Shown here piece by piece: positions 23,101 through 34,399 of a stretch of 64,000 nt of DNA; the stretch's first letter is position 1, and the number at the start of each line of letters is the position of its first letter. The stretch spans positions 10,413,726 to 10,477,725 of the forward strand of contig OZ038320.1 in NCBI GenBank assembly GCA_964035795.1. Reading direction: 5' to 3'. The notes under the pieces are model-generated. The model saw only the letters and a program-made list of their open reading frames with translations. It was not told where the DNA came from and searched no databases. The DNA is from Pterobdella sp. o SKG-2022 (Eukaryota; Annelida; Clitellata; Hirudinida; Piscicolidae). A program made the translations under genes and the position numbers.

Positions 23101-26100
23101 ACTTAAGTGGAAGGAGAGTTTAAGATCATGGAAAGAAAATTCTTTAGAAAAGGGAAAGATGTTGACTATAATAAATCGTGATGTATTTTTTTTATAATAT
23201 CAGAGAAGCTTTCATGTTGTAAGGATGATTAGCGGGCTATCTTCTCAAATATCCTTAAATCATTTCAACATGAATGTTATTCACTTTGCGACGGTTTTAT
23301 TTGATAATTTGCACAATTGTAAAATTGTCACTCCGTACTTGACCATTAAGTCAAAACGCTTTTTCAGTAATAAAGAAACGATTAGAACTATTTTCATTAA
23401 ATAACTAACAATTTATTAAATGTTTTTAACACAATTAGTGTGTTTTAGTATTTTTATTTAGGGTGTTGAATATGTAATTCACGATTCGTATTGTTACTTG
23501 AAGTGTTTAACTAATAGTATTATTGATTTTTTCAAAAGCCACAATAAAATGAGAGTTATTTCAGAACACTAGTCAGTTTATTAAGATACGAAGCGTTTTG
23601 TTATCAACGTAACATTTTCAAGTATTTTAATACTTGAAAATTTTACGTTGATAGCGAAAAGCTTCGTGTCTTAATAAACTGACTAGTGTTCTAAAATATT
23701 ACTCATAATGGTATTAATTTACCAACGCATAAACCCACTATAATTGATGCATATAGATTTTAAAAATTGTTGAAGGTTTAAAAAAACTTCTATTTAAATT
23801 ATAAGGAATTAAGTTAACTTTTTATGTTTTTATCAATATCAGTAATTTTATTATAGTCAGTGTCTTACCCTTTTCCAAGGGGTCACTGACTTCTTTCCAC
23901 GACCTAACCCTTTTTGTCCATTTCACCCTGTTTTAGGCATCTTCAAGACCTAACCTCAGCCCAAAACAAAGGTTTTCCATCATACTTTTCAAAGCTTATT
24001 TTGGCCTTCTTCTTACTCTATTGCTTTCCACCTCAAACCTCCATGCCTGCTTAACATAATCCTCATCCCTTATCTTTACAACATGACGCAGTTATCTCAA
24101 GCTTCCTTGTCTCATGACTTTAATAATCTTATTATCCAACCCCAATCAAAAAAATCAACTCTTGTAATCACACCATCAGCTAGCTGCATACCACAATTCA
24201 TTCGAAATATCCGTTTTTCTGCTCTTCAACGGATCTTACCATCCAAGTTTCCGAGCCATATGTCATGACAGGCCTCACACATGTTCTATAACTTTGTTTG
24301 ATATTTCATGTGTTTTACCACATAACAGAAGACATACTGTTGAATGCTTTTTATCCCGGCCCTATCTTTTGTGAAACAGCTAGCTCACTTCCATCTCCAC
24401 CATTCATATTGTCCCCTAGATAACAATAATTATTTACCCTTTCCAACTCACTTTGAAACCAACCATTTGAAACATTATCACATTCTTCATAAAAACCCTA
24501 CATTCAAATTTTTCATTCATTCTAAAAGAAAGTGTTTATCCTATCATACCACGCATAAACCCACTCACGTGTCCTGCACCTTACACAATTCACCTCAGTC
24601 CTCTTACCACACACACCACATGAATCAATTTCAGCCAAAACAACAACCCCACTACTACCACCACTCTCCATGAATTGTTTTTACCAAGATTAACCTTCAT
24701 TTTTTTTTCTTCCAAAATCTGCCTTCTAACAGATGAATTGGGCTTCCAGTTTTTCCTTAGTCTCTGCCATTAAGGCCAAGTCATCTGCATAAAGCCGTTC
24801 ATATATAGAACCTTTTCTTCCATCTTCAGGGAATATATTTTACCATTATTGTTGGCCCGTATAACTCAGTGGTTGAGAACTAAAGTTGCCGAGTTTGATT
24901 CCGTGTGGGCCGACAATTAGCATCTGTTCTTCAGTGTGTACATTAAATTTGTAGCAAGCGCTTTGAACTACAAGGAAAAGCGCTTTGTTTACCCATTACA
25001 TATTGAAAAAAAAGACGTGCGAGAGAACCGATCCTTGATGGACACCTACACCAACATCAAAATTCTTTCGAATGTCCACCACTAACCTGAACCCGCGTTT
25101 TTTCTCTTTTGTTCATCGAAATTATTGCCTGAACCAACCTTTCCGGGACTAACCTCTTTCTCAGCGCCCATTCAATCACCTTCCTTGGCACCCGATCAAA
25201 AGCTTTCTCCAAATCAACAAAACAGATAAAAAGCTTCCTATTCTTTTTAAAGTAGCTTTCTTGCATTCTCCTAAGAATAAAAATAGCGTCCACTGTGCTT
25301 CTGCAAGGCTTAAAACCAAATTGCATTTGGTCAACTTTCACTAACCTTCTTAACCTCTTCTCTAACATCCTTTCCACCACTTTCATACCATGCTCTAAAA
25401 GCTTTACACCTCGATAGCTAACACAGTCCATAACGCTACCTTTTTTCTTATAAATAGGAACAACTGTATAAAATTATTATTTAGATAAGTTAGAGTATAA
25501 TCTGAATTAATATCAATATTTTTGGTTACATTTAAATTTGTTAAATTTATTAATAATTTAATGTTTTAATCATATATATATTATTTTTTACTTTTTCTTT
25601 TGGTTTCCATTTTTAAAAATATATTTTAATTTACAAAAGTACAAAAAATAGTTCGAAACAGTTTTTCTATAATTCAATGCATTACTTTCATCTGTGAATT
25701 ATCGAAAATCAAACATGCTCAAACAATTGTATCTGAAGACCAACTCATTTAAAGTTTGAAACCTGAAAAATGTTGATAATCAAAATATGTTGCAGAATTT
25801 TCCCCGAAGATCATAGGATTCTCGGGCTCTGTGGAGCAGATCAAACAGGCGACCAGGGCTTACAGGGTGTACTACAGTGAAGGGCCCAAGGATGGAGACA
25901 ATGATTATATCGTACGTTTTTATTCAGATTTATCGCGTCACAGACCAAATTAGCCGTACCGTTTATTTCGGTTGGAAATTATTAGAACTAAAAGTGGCCA
26001 TTCCATATGTTTTACTTAAAAAATTATGAAACAAAATTATAATTATGTTTTCAATCATTTATACAGGTTGACCACACTATTATAAGCTACCTGGTGAATC

Positions 26101-26210
26101 CAAATGAAGAGTTCACAGACTTTTATGGGCAAAACAAGAGTGTTGAGGATATGGTGAACAGTATCAAAATGCACATGGTAAAGTTCAATTCCCTCAACAG
26201 AAAATCATGA
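20136..26210 (+). CDS. SCO1/SCO2-type mitochondrial copper chaperone, complete
   Basis: Eight exons: 20136-20174, 20236-20520, 20892-20982, 21142-21221, 21549-21657, 22017-22109, 25796-25911, 26067-26210, giving 318 codons plus TGA. All phases agree. The protein starts [13 protein letters not shown], an Arg/aromatic mitochondrial presequence, followed by a Ser/Lys-rich matrix stretch, a membrane span (about 111-132, [18 protein letters not shown]), and the thioredoxin-like intermembrane-space domain. The copper ligands are visible: CPDVC (Cys183, Cys187) and the His of YIVDHT (His274). Their spacing (87 residues from the second Cys to His) is that of human SCO1. SCO proteins deliver copper to the CuA site of cytochrome c oxidase subunit II. 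The length is close to human SCO1 (301). Whether it is SCO1 or SCO2 cannot be settled; invertebrates often have one gene. Confidence 0.95.
20631..20787. mobile_element. Foldback (MITE-like) element B, in SCO intron 2
   Basis: Inverted repeat of about 157 bp: AGTTTTTATTCTTCAAAAAA at the left end is the exact reverse complement of the right end. The arms stay paired with few mismatches to a core TATGATAAGATTATACTTAT that is nearly identical to that of element A at 6473-6637. There is no ORF. It lies wholly inside the intron between exons 2 and 3 (20521-20891), so it does not alter the protein but could form a stem in the pre-mRNA. Confidence 0.75.
22850..23110 (+). pseudogene. Possible decayed LINE 3' coding remnant
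   Basis: One frame reads [10 protein letters not shown], and a nearby frame [13 protein letters not shown], which recall in order and spacing the MLRWxxGV and RLRWFGHVxRKE blocks downstream of reverse transcriptase in many non-LTR elements. The match is weak and frames are broken. It is on the strand opposite to the clearer LINE at 23870-25465. Confidence 0.25.
23549..23706. mobile_element. Foldback (MITE-like) element C, in SCO intron 6
   Basis: A 158-bp palindrome: ATGAGAGTTATTTCAGAACA at the left pairs with the right end, and the stretch CACTAGTCAGTTTATTAAGA occurs in both arms in opposite orientation without mismatch. About 78 bp per arm, roughly nine mismatches, almost no loop (centre TTCAAGTATTTTAATACTTG). 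The sequence is unrelated to elements A and B although the size is the same. No ORF. Confidence 0.8.
23870..25465 (-). mobile_element. Decayed non-LTR retrotransposon (LINE) with reverse transcriptase
   Basis: Read on minus: [20 protein letters not shown], then [41 protein letters not shown] (in a shifted frame near 25015-25045), the catalytic [12 protein letters not shown] (YADD at 24780-24791), and [10 protein letters not shown] (24243-24260). These are the ordered reverse-transcriptase and downstream motifs of a non-LTR element. Several frameshifts and stops plus a SINE insertion show it is dead. It lies antisense in SCO intron 6. The 5' break is near 25465, and no endonuclease domain is present, so it is 5'-truncated as usual for LINEs. 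The clade cannot be fixed by eye. Confidence 0.85.
24851..25012 (+). mobile_element. tRNA-derived SINE nested in the LINE
   Basis: It starts with a 65-nt tRNA-like head: GTTGGCC at the 5' end pairs with GGCCGAC near 24914 as an acceptor stem, with a box A-like TAACTCAGTGGTTGAG and box B-like GTTTGATTCC. The anticodon arm is eroded. A unique tail follows with a small hairpin (AAGCGCTTT ... AAAAGCGCTT) and a final A run. It splits the LINE between [10 protein letters not shown] and the YADD block, so it inserted later. No clean target duplication is visible. Confidence 0.7.
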
Positions 26211-26253
26211 TTCATACGATTACATAGCTTGAATTGAAAACAATGATACAGTG

Positions 26254-26259
26254 AATAAA
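26254..26259 (+). terminator. Polyadenylation signal of SCO
   Basis: AATAAA 44 nt after the TGA at 26208-26210. It supports 26210 as the true end, with exon 8 reading [12 protein letters not shown] and then the stop, in place of splicing at the GTAAAG that follows the HM codons. Confidence 0.6.
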
Positions 26260-29200
26260 ATTGAACGTGTTTGATATTTTAAAATGGAAATGTTTATTTA
26301 TGGTTTATGTTTTAAAATAAAATATTTTAATTCATACGAAATGAAACCGATCGATTCTTTATAATTGCGATTGTTTTGCGCTTTACGATAATTAAAGGAG
26401 TTTATTTTTGAATTTTTGCTTTCATAGAGTCTATCATTACCTAACACTTATTTTTTTTGAATCAGCTAAATCAATACACCTCTAATTATAACGTCTGTCA
26501 AGCGTTTATACTCCATATGGCCATCACATCTTCTAAAGGTTTTTATGCTTTATAGTTATTTTCGAGTAGATTGGCGATACTTTGTGCTAAAAGCTAATTT
26601 GAAATCAAACAGCTTAGTTTTTTAAAATAAAATTGAACAGCAAAGCCTTTTTCATACGATTATGATACAGCGTTTCAAACCTTTCGATTGAGAAAGTAGA
26701 AACGCTAGCCAGAAATCAGTTTTATTCATCTTATAGGTCCATTTCTTAAATGTAAAATAGGTTTTAAAAATAAAATATATTAAAGAGAATGTATAAAATT
26801 TTTAGACATTTCTTATCGGCCAGTTTATCTTTATCCAAACCATTATCTACATTGTTATGATTATAAGAAAAGAATGATGTTCATAATAAAAACTAAATTG
26901 CAAATGGCCGATGGAATAAGAATGAAATTGATTTATTGAGCATATTTTGATTTTTAAAGTTAAGAACCGGTAAAAATATAAAATATAAATATAAATTATG
27001 AAATCCAAAAGCAGTTGATTTATAAATTATCAAGGCATGTTTATTTCTAAAAAATGAATTTTAAAAAATTAATTTTTTTTTTGAAATATTAACAAAAAAA
27101 ATAAATGAAAAAAATTCAACTCTTCGAGTTTTTTCGAATTAATTTTAAAAGATTTTTCTGGGATACGTGTATTTGTCACTTACCTTTCTTATTGCCGCAG
27201 TGTAAATTTAAAAATGCAATTCTCTCTGCCCTGGTATGAGAATTTTGTTACAAAGTAGTATTTGTTTGAGAATTTGATGTAATATAAATTTTAAATTAGT
27301 TTTATGAAAAATTTAATTTTAAACTATATTTGAAATCACGATAAACTTTGAAGTTATATTTCTTTGAATAAAACTCATGTAATTTAATCAAAAATTGAAA
27401 CTTTGAAGTTGTTAGTAATTATAATTACAATATGAAGAACCCTACTTCTGCTCAAAATTGTTGTTTTCTTGGGTTAGCTGATTTGATATTGTTTTTAAAG
27501 ATGGAAAAATAAATTTTAATTTTAATACGAAGATTAAATTTTTTATGGGTTCAATTCTCTAATTAAAATTTTATTAAAAATGCTTAAAGCGACAATATAG
27601 TCTATATTTTCAAAAAAATTTATGAGTTTTTTTTAGAAATTTTTAGTCAATTTGATATACAGTTTTCATTCAAAAATAATTTACAAAACAGCTATTCATT
27701 CACAATTGCAGTGAATACATTGTGATATTTAACGTTGTTTTCAGTCATCAAATCACAAGTTGCCTGCAGTCTGATCAATGCTTAGTAAAGGGATGTGGAG
27801 TCTTTCCATTGTTGCACGATCTTACATCGGATTACAACTTTTGTTTCATACTTTCTCTGTCAACCTTCCTTATACGCATCCATTCAATGAAATAAAATAT
27901 AATTTTGAAAATCATTTTTGTAATTTTTAACTAATTTCTTCGTTACTTTAAATTTCCTTCAGAAGTTTTCATATTGTATTATTCCTGAAGTTGATTTCGT
28001 GAGAAAACTAACTTTGAAATTTCGCTAGATTACAAAAAAATTTATATTATGTTGATGAAACACTAAACAAAAATAAACATTCAAAAGTCATATAGAAAAA
28101 AAATTTGAAAAAGCCTTTTTGGAAAAGAGAAAATTTTCATGTTTAATTATTTTTACTTCAATTAAAATACAAAATGCATCGTGACAAAAAACAATGATAA
28201 GTTATAACGTAAAAAACATAAAAACTGCAAAAGTAAATCTTAAAAAAAAATTAATAAAGTGACTATTTAAATATTTCACGTTGTTGAGTAACACTGTATG
28301 AAACAATTCCAATTGAAAACGTTTAAGCCAGAAAGATTAAATTTTTAAAATCGAAAGTTCTTTAACATATTTTTTCAATTAATAAACTTAGAATTATAAA
28401 ACAAAGTAAATAGAGAAGAAAAATCATGAGAATGAAAGACATAAAAGAAAATTTCCCAAGTTGTGAAAGAGACTTTTTTTATTTCTTTCTACCTCATAAA
28501 GCATGTCTGTTGAGGTGTGGTGGAGGTGTTTGCAGTCAAAAGCAGTTGTTGCGGTTAAAGAAAGCAAGGCATAAAAGTATTAATAATAGTGAAAACAATA
28601 AAACTGAGAATTTCAATTTTAGTGGAGTGTTTATAAAAGCTTGCTTAGAAGTAACAAAGCCGCATTATATAATGGTGGATCGTTCATGTGAACGTGGCAT
28701 ATTTCAGAAAATTTTGTCGAAAGCTTCTATGATAAAACTCGTTTTAGCATTTTCAATGCTATTAAAGTTTGCAATGGTTCAAATATAAAAAACACAAACC
28801 TATGTTATAAAATGGAGCAAATCTCGAGTGTTTTACAAGATCATGAATGCTCGCCATTCCAAGCTGTGTCGAAATTTCTGTTTGCACAGAATACAGTTTT
28901 TTGGTTATATTCAAAAAATTAAATTCAACAGAAGTGTGAGTAGTTTTTTTTAAACTTTCAGTATCTTTTTCCAAGTTATTTAAAATTTTCAAACCTACTT
29001 ATTGGCTAAATATTTTTAAAAAACCAGTCGGAATAATGATGGGTGGTAAAATTGTATTAACAAAAGAATAGAAAGTTTGCTTTTTGATTTGTGAAACTAT
29101 GGCTTTCTTAATAGATCTAATGGAACGTTATTTATGCTACAGTAGACAATGAAATTATTACGAAAAGCGTGTTGTGACTGGAACAAGCTTTCGTTTGTTC

Positions 29201-32079
29201 AACTAAACCCAATCTCGGATTAAGCCAACATAAGTAGAATGTAGACTTTTAAATAACTAATTTTTTGATAAAAACCAATATAATGAAAATAATTGTCTGA
29301 ACTTCAAAATCAAAGGAGTTTTAAACAATTGAAACATCGTAAGCTTAAAATGCAGAGCAAAAGTAAAAAAAACGAAATTACAATGCAACATAACTGAAAC
29401 AATAAGCGACAGCGTAAAGACACCCCATAAAGCAGCCAAAATGGCTAGAATATAATTAATTAGCACCTTCATAAATATACAGTCCCAATCTTCTGCAACA
29501 GACACTGCAATGTAGAGTTGCAGATGTACAAATGAAAATACTTCCTGATAAGGCATGCAAGGCAAGTTTAATAATCGTAGTTGAACTTTAAATAGTTCAT
29601 GAAATATAAAGTTTTTTTGGTATTTTGCTGCCACAAACACCACACTGAAGAAGGATTGGGAGAAACGTGTGATAATGCATTGTAGGCAATAAACACAGAT
29701 GGATTAATTCTCAATGGATGTTTTTTGTGATGTTTTAGATGCCTTTCCATTGAAAAACTCGATAAAAATAAAGTTTAAAATTAAATTGAACTTTTTATTT
29801 GTGTACGACATGTTATATTAAGTTGCCTCGTCAACACAGTCTGAATTTAAAAAGCGCTCAATAAGAGTAATTTTTGACTTTCTTAAGGGAGATTTTTTTC
29901 GTGCGAACGAATGCAAAATCTGAGCAGCTCTTAAGTTTTAATTATGTTTTATATTTCTTGTGTCAAAAATACTCAATGAGTGGACTATAATATAAAGTGA
30001 AAATTGAATCAAGTTAAAGTTCACGTTTGTCTTTCGTCACTTCACTTTTTCCCTTTATGTAAGTTTTATTAACTTTAACCCTCCATTTGAAACAATATTT
30101 TGAATATTACCAGAACATTTTCATCTTCATATGGTTCTATGAAAGCTTCCATACATAAAAATTATTGTTTTTTAAATTTTTGACATTATTTTTTAAGAGT
30201 TATTTGAAATGAGCTATCCAGAAAGATTTCAAAATTTCAAAATTTCTTCTGCTTTTTTTCATTTATAGATTTGAGAATAGTTTTTTAATGGCTTGAAACA
30301 GCGGTTTCGAATGAATTTTTAAATTTTTCAAAGCCACTTTTCTAGTTGAAATATACCGGCAAATCTTGCATCGTTTAAATAGAAAATTGAAAATATATGT
30401 TCCTCACCACATACAACATCCACCTCACTAAATGTATCTTTGCAAAAAAGCAACGTTAGACTCAATCTAATGAAATCATCAAACATGAATATATCCAAAT
30501 GCATTAGTTGCACGCAAAATTCCAATTTTAATCGATTCTGTAGTAAATGCAGGGTGCTTAATTATTTGTAAATTATGACAAATAACTCTTGATTTTTTTC
30601 ATTGTTGCTTTCCGTGCATTGAATTATGATGTTGCTATAATAATAGAAATAAAAAATTTAAATTTAATTAGTCTTTGGTCATTTCAATGTTTTTTTGGCT
30701 CGGTTCTCAAATTTTTTTTTCACATTTTTTTTAACACCTTATTTCACAACTAAAATCGCAAAACTTATATTTGCGCATGAATTCAATGTTTTAAGTAAGT
30801 TCGTTAAAAGTAATTAAGCAAACTTAATTTTTTTAAATATTGAAACTGAAGCTTTCCGAATCTCTTGTTTCAAGCCTCGGAGATACGAATTCTATATGCC
30901 AAAGTCTGTGGCCTGCAGCTACCAAATTGTTTCCAAACCATTCATTTTTTATCATTTACTTTACGCATTATAAATATTTTTATCGAATTTTTCGCGGTTT
31001 TTTATTTAATTTTTTTTGTATAAAACTTGCCTAAAATCACAAAAAATATAGCCACATTGAAAATTATACGCACAAATACATAATAATTAAAGTCCACCAA
31101 ACTAATCTCTAGCAGAGAACCTAGTATTGAATCAGCTCATTTAGTCGAAATAGCAAATGCATATATACACGCCCATGTATAACATATATACGACATACCT
31201 ACGTATAAATAGGTAAGTTCATATTGAACGAGTATGCGAAAGTTTAGATTTTGCCCAGAACTCCAGTTACTTATAATGTATAAATTCTAATGTTGAAAAA
31301 ATTTTTTTGAACTTTGATTTAATATAAAACAAAAGTCCAAAGACTCAGTTTTAGTTTTGACAAAGTATTCAGACAATCTAAGAAAAATGCATTTGAAGTT
31401 CCAATAACTAAGATAATAAAACTCAAGATGTTAAATTTAATAATATCAATAGAACTTTTGATATGATTTTTTGTATTGAAGGCTGAAGCTTTAAACGAAT
31501 TGAACTAATATCCCATTTAGTTTGATTCAGAGTTGAAAGTCAGAGTTGCGTGCTAGCGTGAAATAAAAGAGATTAATTTGTGTGTCTGCCTCGGTCGAAT
31601 CAAAGGTTACTATTGTTGTTACGCCTTATGATTAATCAACTTATTTGCTTGCTCTGGTAATTGCTTTTCTAATATCGTTTTCCAGTAGTATACCTTTAAT
31701 ATTTGAATCAGTTCCCTTTTGGTTTAGCTTTCATGTTGAATAGATATTTCATTAATAATAAATAAAAATAGTAAAACCACTTAATGTTTTCTGTAGAATA
31801 TGAAAGGCTCAAACAAATTTTTTTGTTGCTTCTTTGTATTTCCAAATATGTTGAAAAGCTATTAATTCAACGCATTCAAAATTTCAATTAGCACTAGCAA
31901 AAGACATCACGTGCAAACCCTCATTACTCTAGTCACATCATTGTAAACTGTATCCTTATTTGAAAAAATTGTCTTTCTCGAAAACTTCTGTGTTTTCCTC
32001 TAGTTATTTTCAGCTACCTACAATTTCTCCAAAATCTTTTTTTTTATCATAAAACCACTGTTTTTAAATATAATTGAAG
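26260..32079. other. A/T-rich stretch without a recognised gene
   Basis: Several open frames occur (for example 28426-28788 plus and 29257-29643 minus, the latter with hydrophobic segments), but none shows a domain, and none has splice-supported neighbours. I cannot support a gene here. Confidence 0.5.
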
Positions 32080-32084
32080 TTTTT

Positions 32085-32162
32085 CGAGAAGGGTCCGAGA
32101 GCGATCAGCTTTATGATCGTGTTATGACCCGCGGCATTAAACAGTTCAAAGGCAAGCATATG
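32085..32162 (+). CDS. Orphan exon-like island (unidentified)
   Basis: Between an acceptor-like TTGAAG and a donor-like GTGTGT lies a G+C-richer open stretch reading FREGSESDQLYDRVMTRGI and KQFKGKHM. The composition and residue mix look coding, unlike the flanks. It ends in phase 0, as does the start of the island at 34197, so the two could be joined, giving GKHM/REEPKRKK. I do not recognise the protein. Confidence 0.3.
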
Positions 32163-34196
32163 GTGTGTGTTTTAACTCCTAACTATCACATTACAAATGT
32201 TTAAGCTTAATAATGAATCTTTATTCAAATGGAACTGTTTGAAAGTTTCAATAAATGTTTTTAATCATCAAAATACTCAAGTTTCATGAATCTTCTAGAG
32301 TTTTTGTTTAAAAAATTAATTTTCAAATGTTGAATGTGTAATCTTTCCCAAACATTGCAAAGATAAAATTCTTTTCAAAAATATTTTAATTTAATTTTAT
32401 TTTAAAATAATCTTTTAAAATGTGAAAATTAAGATTGAATAATATTATTTTAAAAATATATCGCATACACTTTTCCAACTGTTTTGAATTTTTTTCTATC
32501 TCAATAGTAGTGTTTCTGAGACAGAAAGCTGTTTAAAATATAGTCTTTTATTTACTGAGCATCTCCGATAACGCCCGTGTCATTAATTATTCTGATTAAA
32601 AAGTCTATTGACTTAAATTAAATACCAAACAGGATATTGGTAAAATGATATTTGGAGAGTTCTCAGTAAAAAGTCTAAGAATTTCAACAAAGAATAACAT
32701 AAAGATTTATTATAATACTTTATACAACAACTAATTAATTTGAAACCCTTTCGACAAAAAATCAAATTTTTTTCGAAAGGTTTTTTCAACAGAACTTTTC
32801 TATGAAGATTTTCCAGCATGCTTTTTGAAAAACATTTTTTTGATATATTGAAAATTTTAATTTGGAGAAATGTTTCATTATTTGTGAGACAAATATTTAT
32901 AAAAGATGAAACATTAAGCATAGAAATGAAATTAAAATAATTTCAATCGCCAAACTTGGTTCTCTATGTGTAAAAGTAACATAACCCTGAGGAAAAATGA
33001 AGAATCCTCCTCATTTGTCTGACCAACCATTTTTGTTAAAGCGACTTTTGGCCACCACATTAATCATACATCTACCTTACTTATCAACTGTGTGCCGCTC
33101 GTTTTATTTATTATTTAATGAAAGCGCTTCGAAAAATACTTTTGCTAATGAATATCTAGTTTCAAAGAAAATCAATCTTTTTAAACCATCTTCAAATAGT
33201 TTTTTCTTTGATAATTTACAATGCATGGTATAAATTTTATATAATTAAAAGTGTTTGAAATGTTGTATTCACAATTTATTTTTAATATTGAAGTTTCAAA
33301 TAAATCAAAACAAAATTATATTCACCTAAAAAAAAATTTATTTCAATTTTTAACGATTTTTCCGTACAGAATTTTCGATTTTTATTTTTTTTGTGCTGAA
33401 ATAATGACCAAAAAAAAGTTTTTTTCAGTGTTTCATGTTCCAACCTGGCTTCATTACCCTTAAATCCTGCGTTTGATATTGTCTGCAGTTCCATGTTGTT
33501 CTCGTCCAATATTCCTTGATTGCTTACCAGATTTTAAATAAAGAAATCAAAAATTTTAATATATTTTTTTTAAAAAATGGTTTCGTTCAAATTTTCACGA
33601 AAACTTTTTCGAAAAAGGTATTCATGAATAATAAAACAATGTCTAATTAAAAGTTTCCAAGTCCTCAAATATCCCAAAAAAACAAGAAGTTTAATCGAAG
33701 TATTTTGTCATTAAAACACTTTTGAAATAAAAAGCTTGAAAAAAGATAAAACTTTTGACAATTTTTTGCAATAAAAGCATAAAAAATCTACAGTATTTCC
33801 ATTTACATCAATTAATAAGCACACAAGTCTGTCACTCAGTATGAATTATCACATTGCACCGCTACTAAACGCCCCATTCAAATCTATTCTGCTTCTCAAA
33901 ACGCCTATTATCTGGCTATTTTTTATTATTTAAGTAGGTTCTATTTATTGAAGTAGAATTTCATTTGTATATTTTTTTGTAGAAATTGCTTATAACAATT
34001 GCATTCAATCTTAAAGAATTCAAAAGATTTTTCTTGTTTGCATGCAAAGTAGTTATTTTTAATAACAAAATACTTCGATTAAACTCCTTGGCATTCAAAC
34101 TTTTACAATTTTTTCACGTTCATAATGACCAGACTTGTACATTCAATTAACTTTTTCGAAACTTTTTATTGAATTTAAAAAATTTTTATTACAGCG
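32163..34196. other. A/T-rich stretch, nothing supported
   Basis: The ORFs at 32613-32921 (minus), 32997-33463 (plus) and 33282-33509 (minus) overlap each other and have low-complexity composition. Nothing recognisable is seen. If the islands at 32085 and 34197 belong together, this would be an intron. Confidence 0.5.
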
Positions 34197-34260
34197 GGAA
34201 GAACCCAAACGAAAAAAAATTGTGTGTGCCTATGATTCAAGGGACAACGTTGATAATTAA
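34197..34260 (+). CDS. Orphan exon-like island, possibly terminal (unidentified)
   Basis: After a good acceptor (TTTTTATTACAG) the phase-0 frame reads REEPKRKKIVCAYDSRDNVDN and then TAA. The region just after (34279-34380) also holds a small balanced-composition ORF beginning MIGEVSISTLRELQRSF with a donor-like GAG/GTGAGC. The residue content is plausible for real protein. No family is recognised, and no close AATAAA is evident. Confidence 0.3.
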
Positions 34261-34399
34261 GCATTAAGCACTAACAACAATGATCGGTGAGGTGAGCATC
34301 AGCACTTTACGTGAACTTCAACGGAGTTTTGTGGGGGTAAAACACTGTGACGCTCCAGTTGAAGCAAACACGATTTGAATTTACAATAATTAGAAAAGA

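Larger units (their letters stand above)
22110..25795 (+). other. SCO intron 6, repeat-rich
   Basis: A 3.7-kb intron flanked by AAAG/GTTGCT and TGTTGCAG. It contains, in order: a possible decayed retroelement tail (about 22850-23110), foldback element C (23549-23706), a decayed non-LTR retrotransposon on the minus strand (about 23870-25465), and a tRNA-derived SINE nested inside that LINE (24851-25012). The other SCO introns are all under 400 bp, apart from nothing larger than element B, so this intron's size is explained by insertions. Confidence 0.8.

Noticed and set aside
6473..23706. CRISPR-like or phage-like explanation for the palindromes
   Set aside because: Each is a single inverted repeat without spacers or direct repeats, in an intron-bearing animal genome.
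24083..24673. Two plus-strand ORFs in SCO intron 6
   Set aside because: They are antisense shadows of the minus-strand LINE, whose motifs (YGSETW, YADD) read on the other strand.
24851..24915. Functional tRNA gene
   Set aside because: Acceptor stem and B box are present, but the total is only 65 nt, the anticodon arm is eroded and a SINE body with an A tail follows.
26178..26183. GTAAAG as a real donor ending SCO exon 8
   Set aside because: The frame stops 11 codons later with a C-terminus like that of other SCO proteins and AATAAA follows in 44 nt; no convincing final exon is close.
29257..29750. Hydrophobic minus-strand ORFs resembling part of a membrane receptor
   Set aside because: The two frames do not join through consensus splice sites, and no family motif is visible; A/T-rich DNA readily encodes hydrophobic residues.
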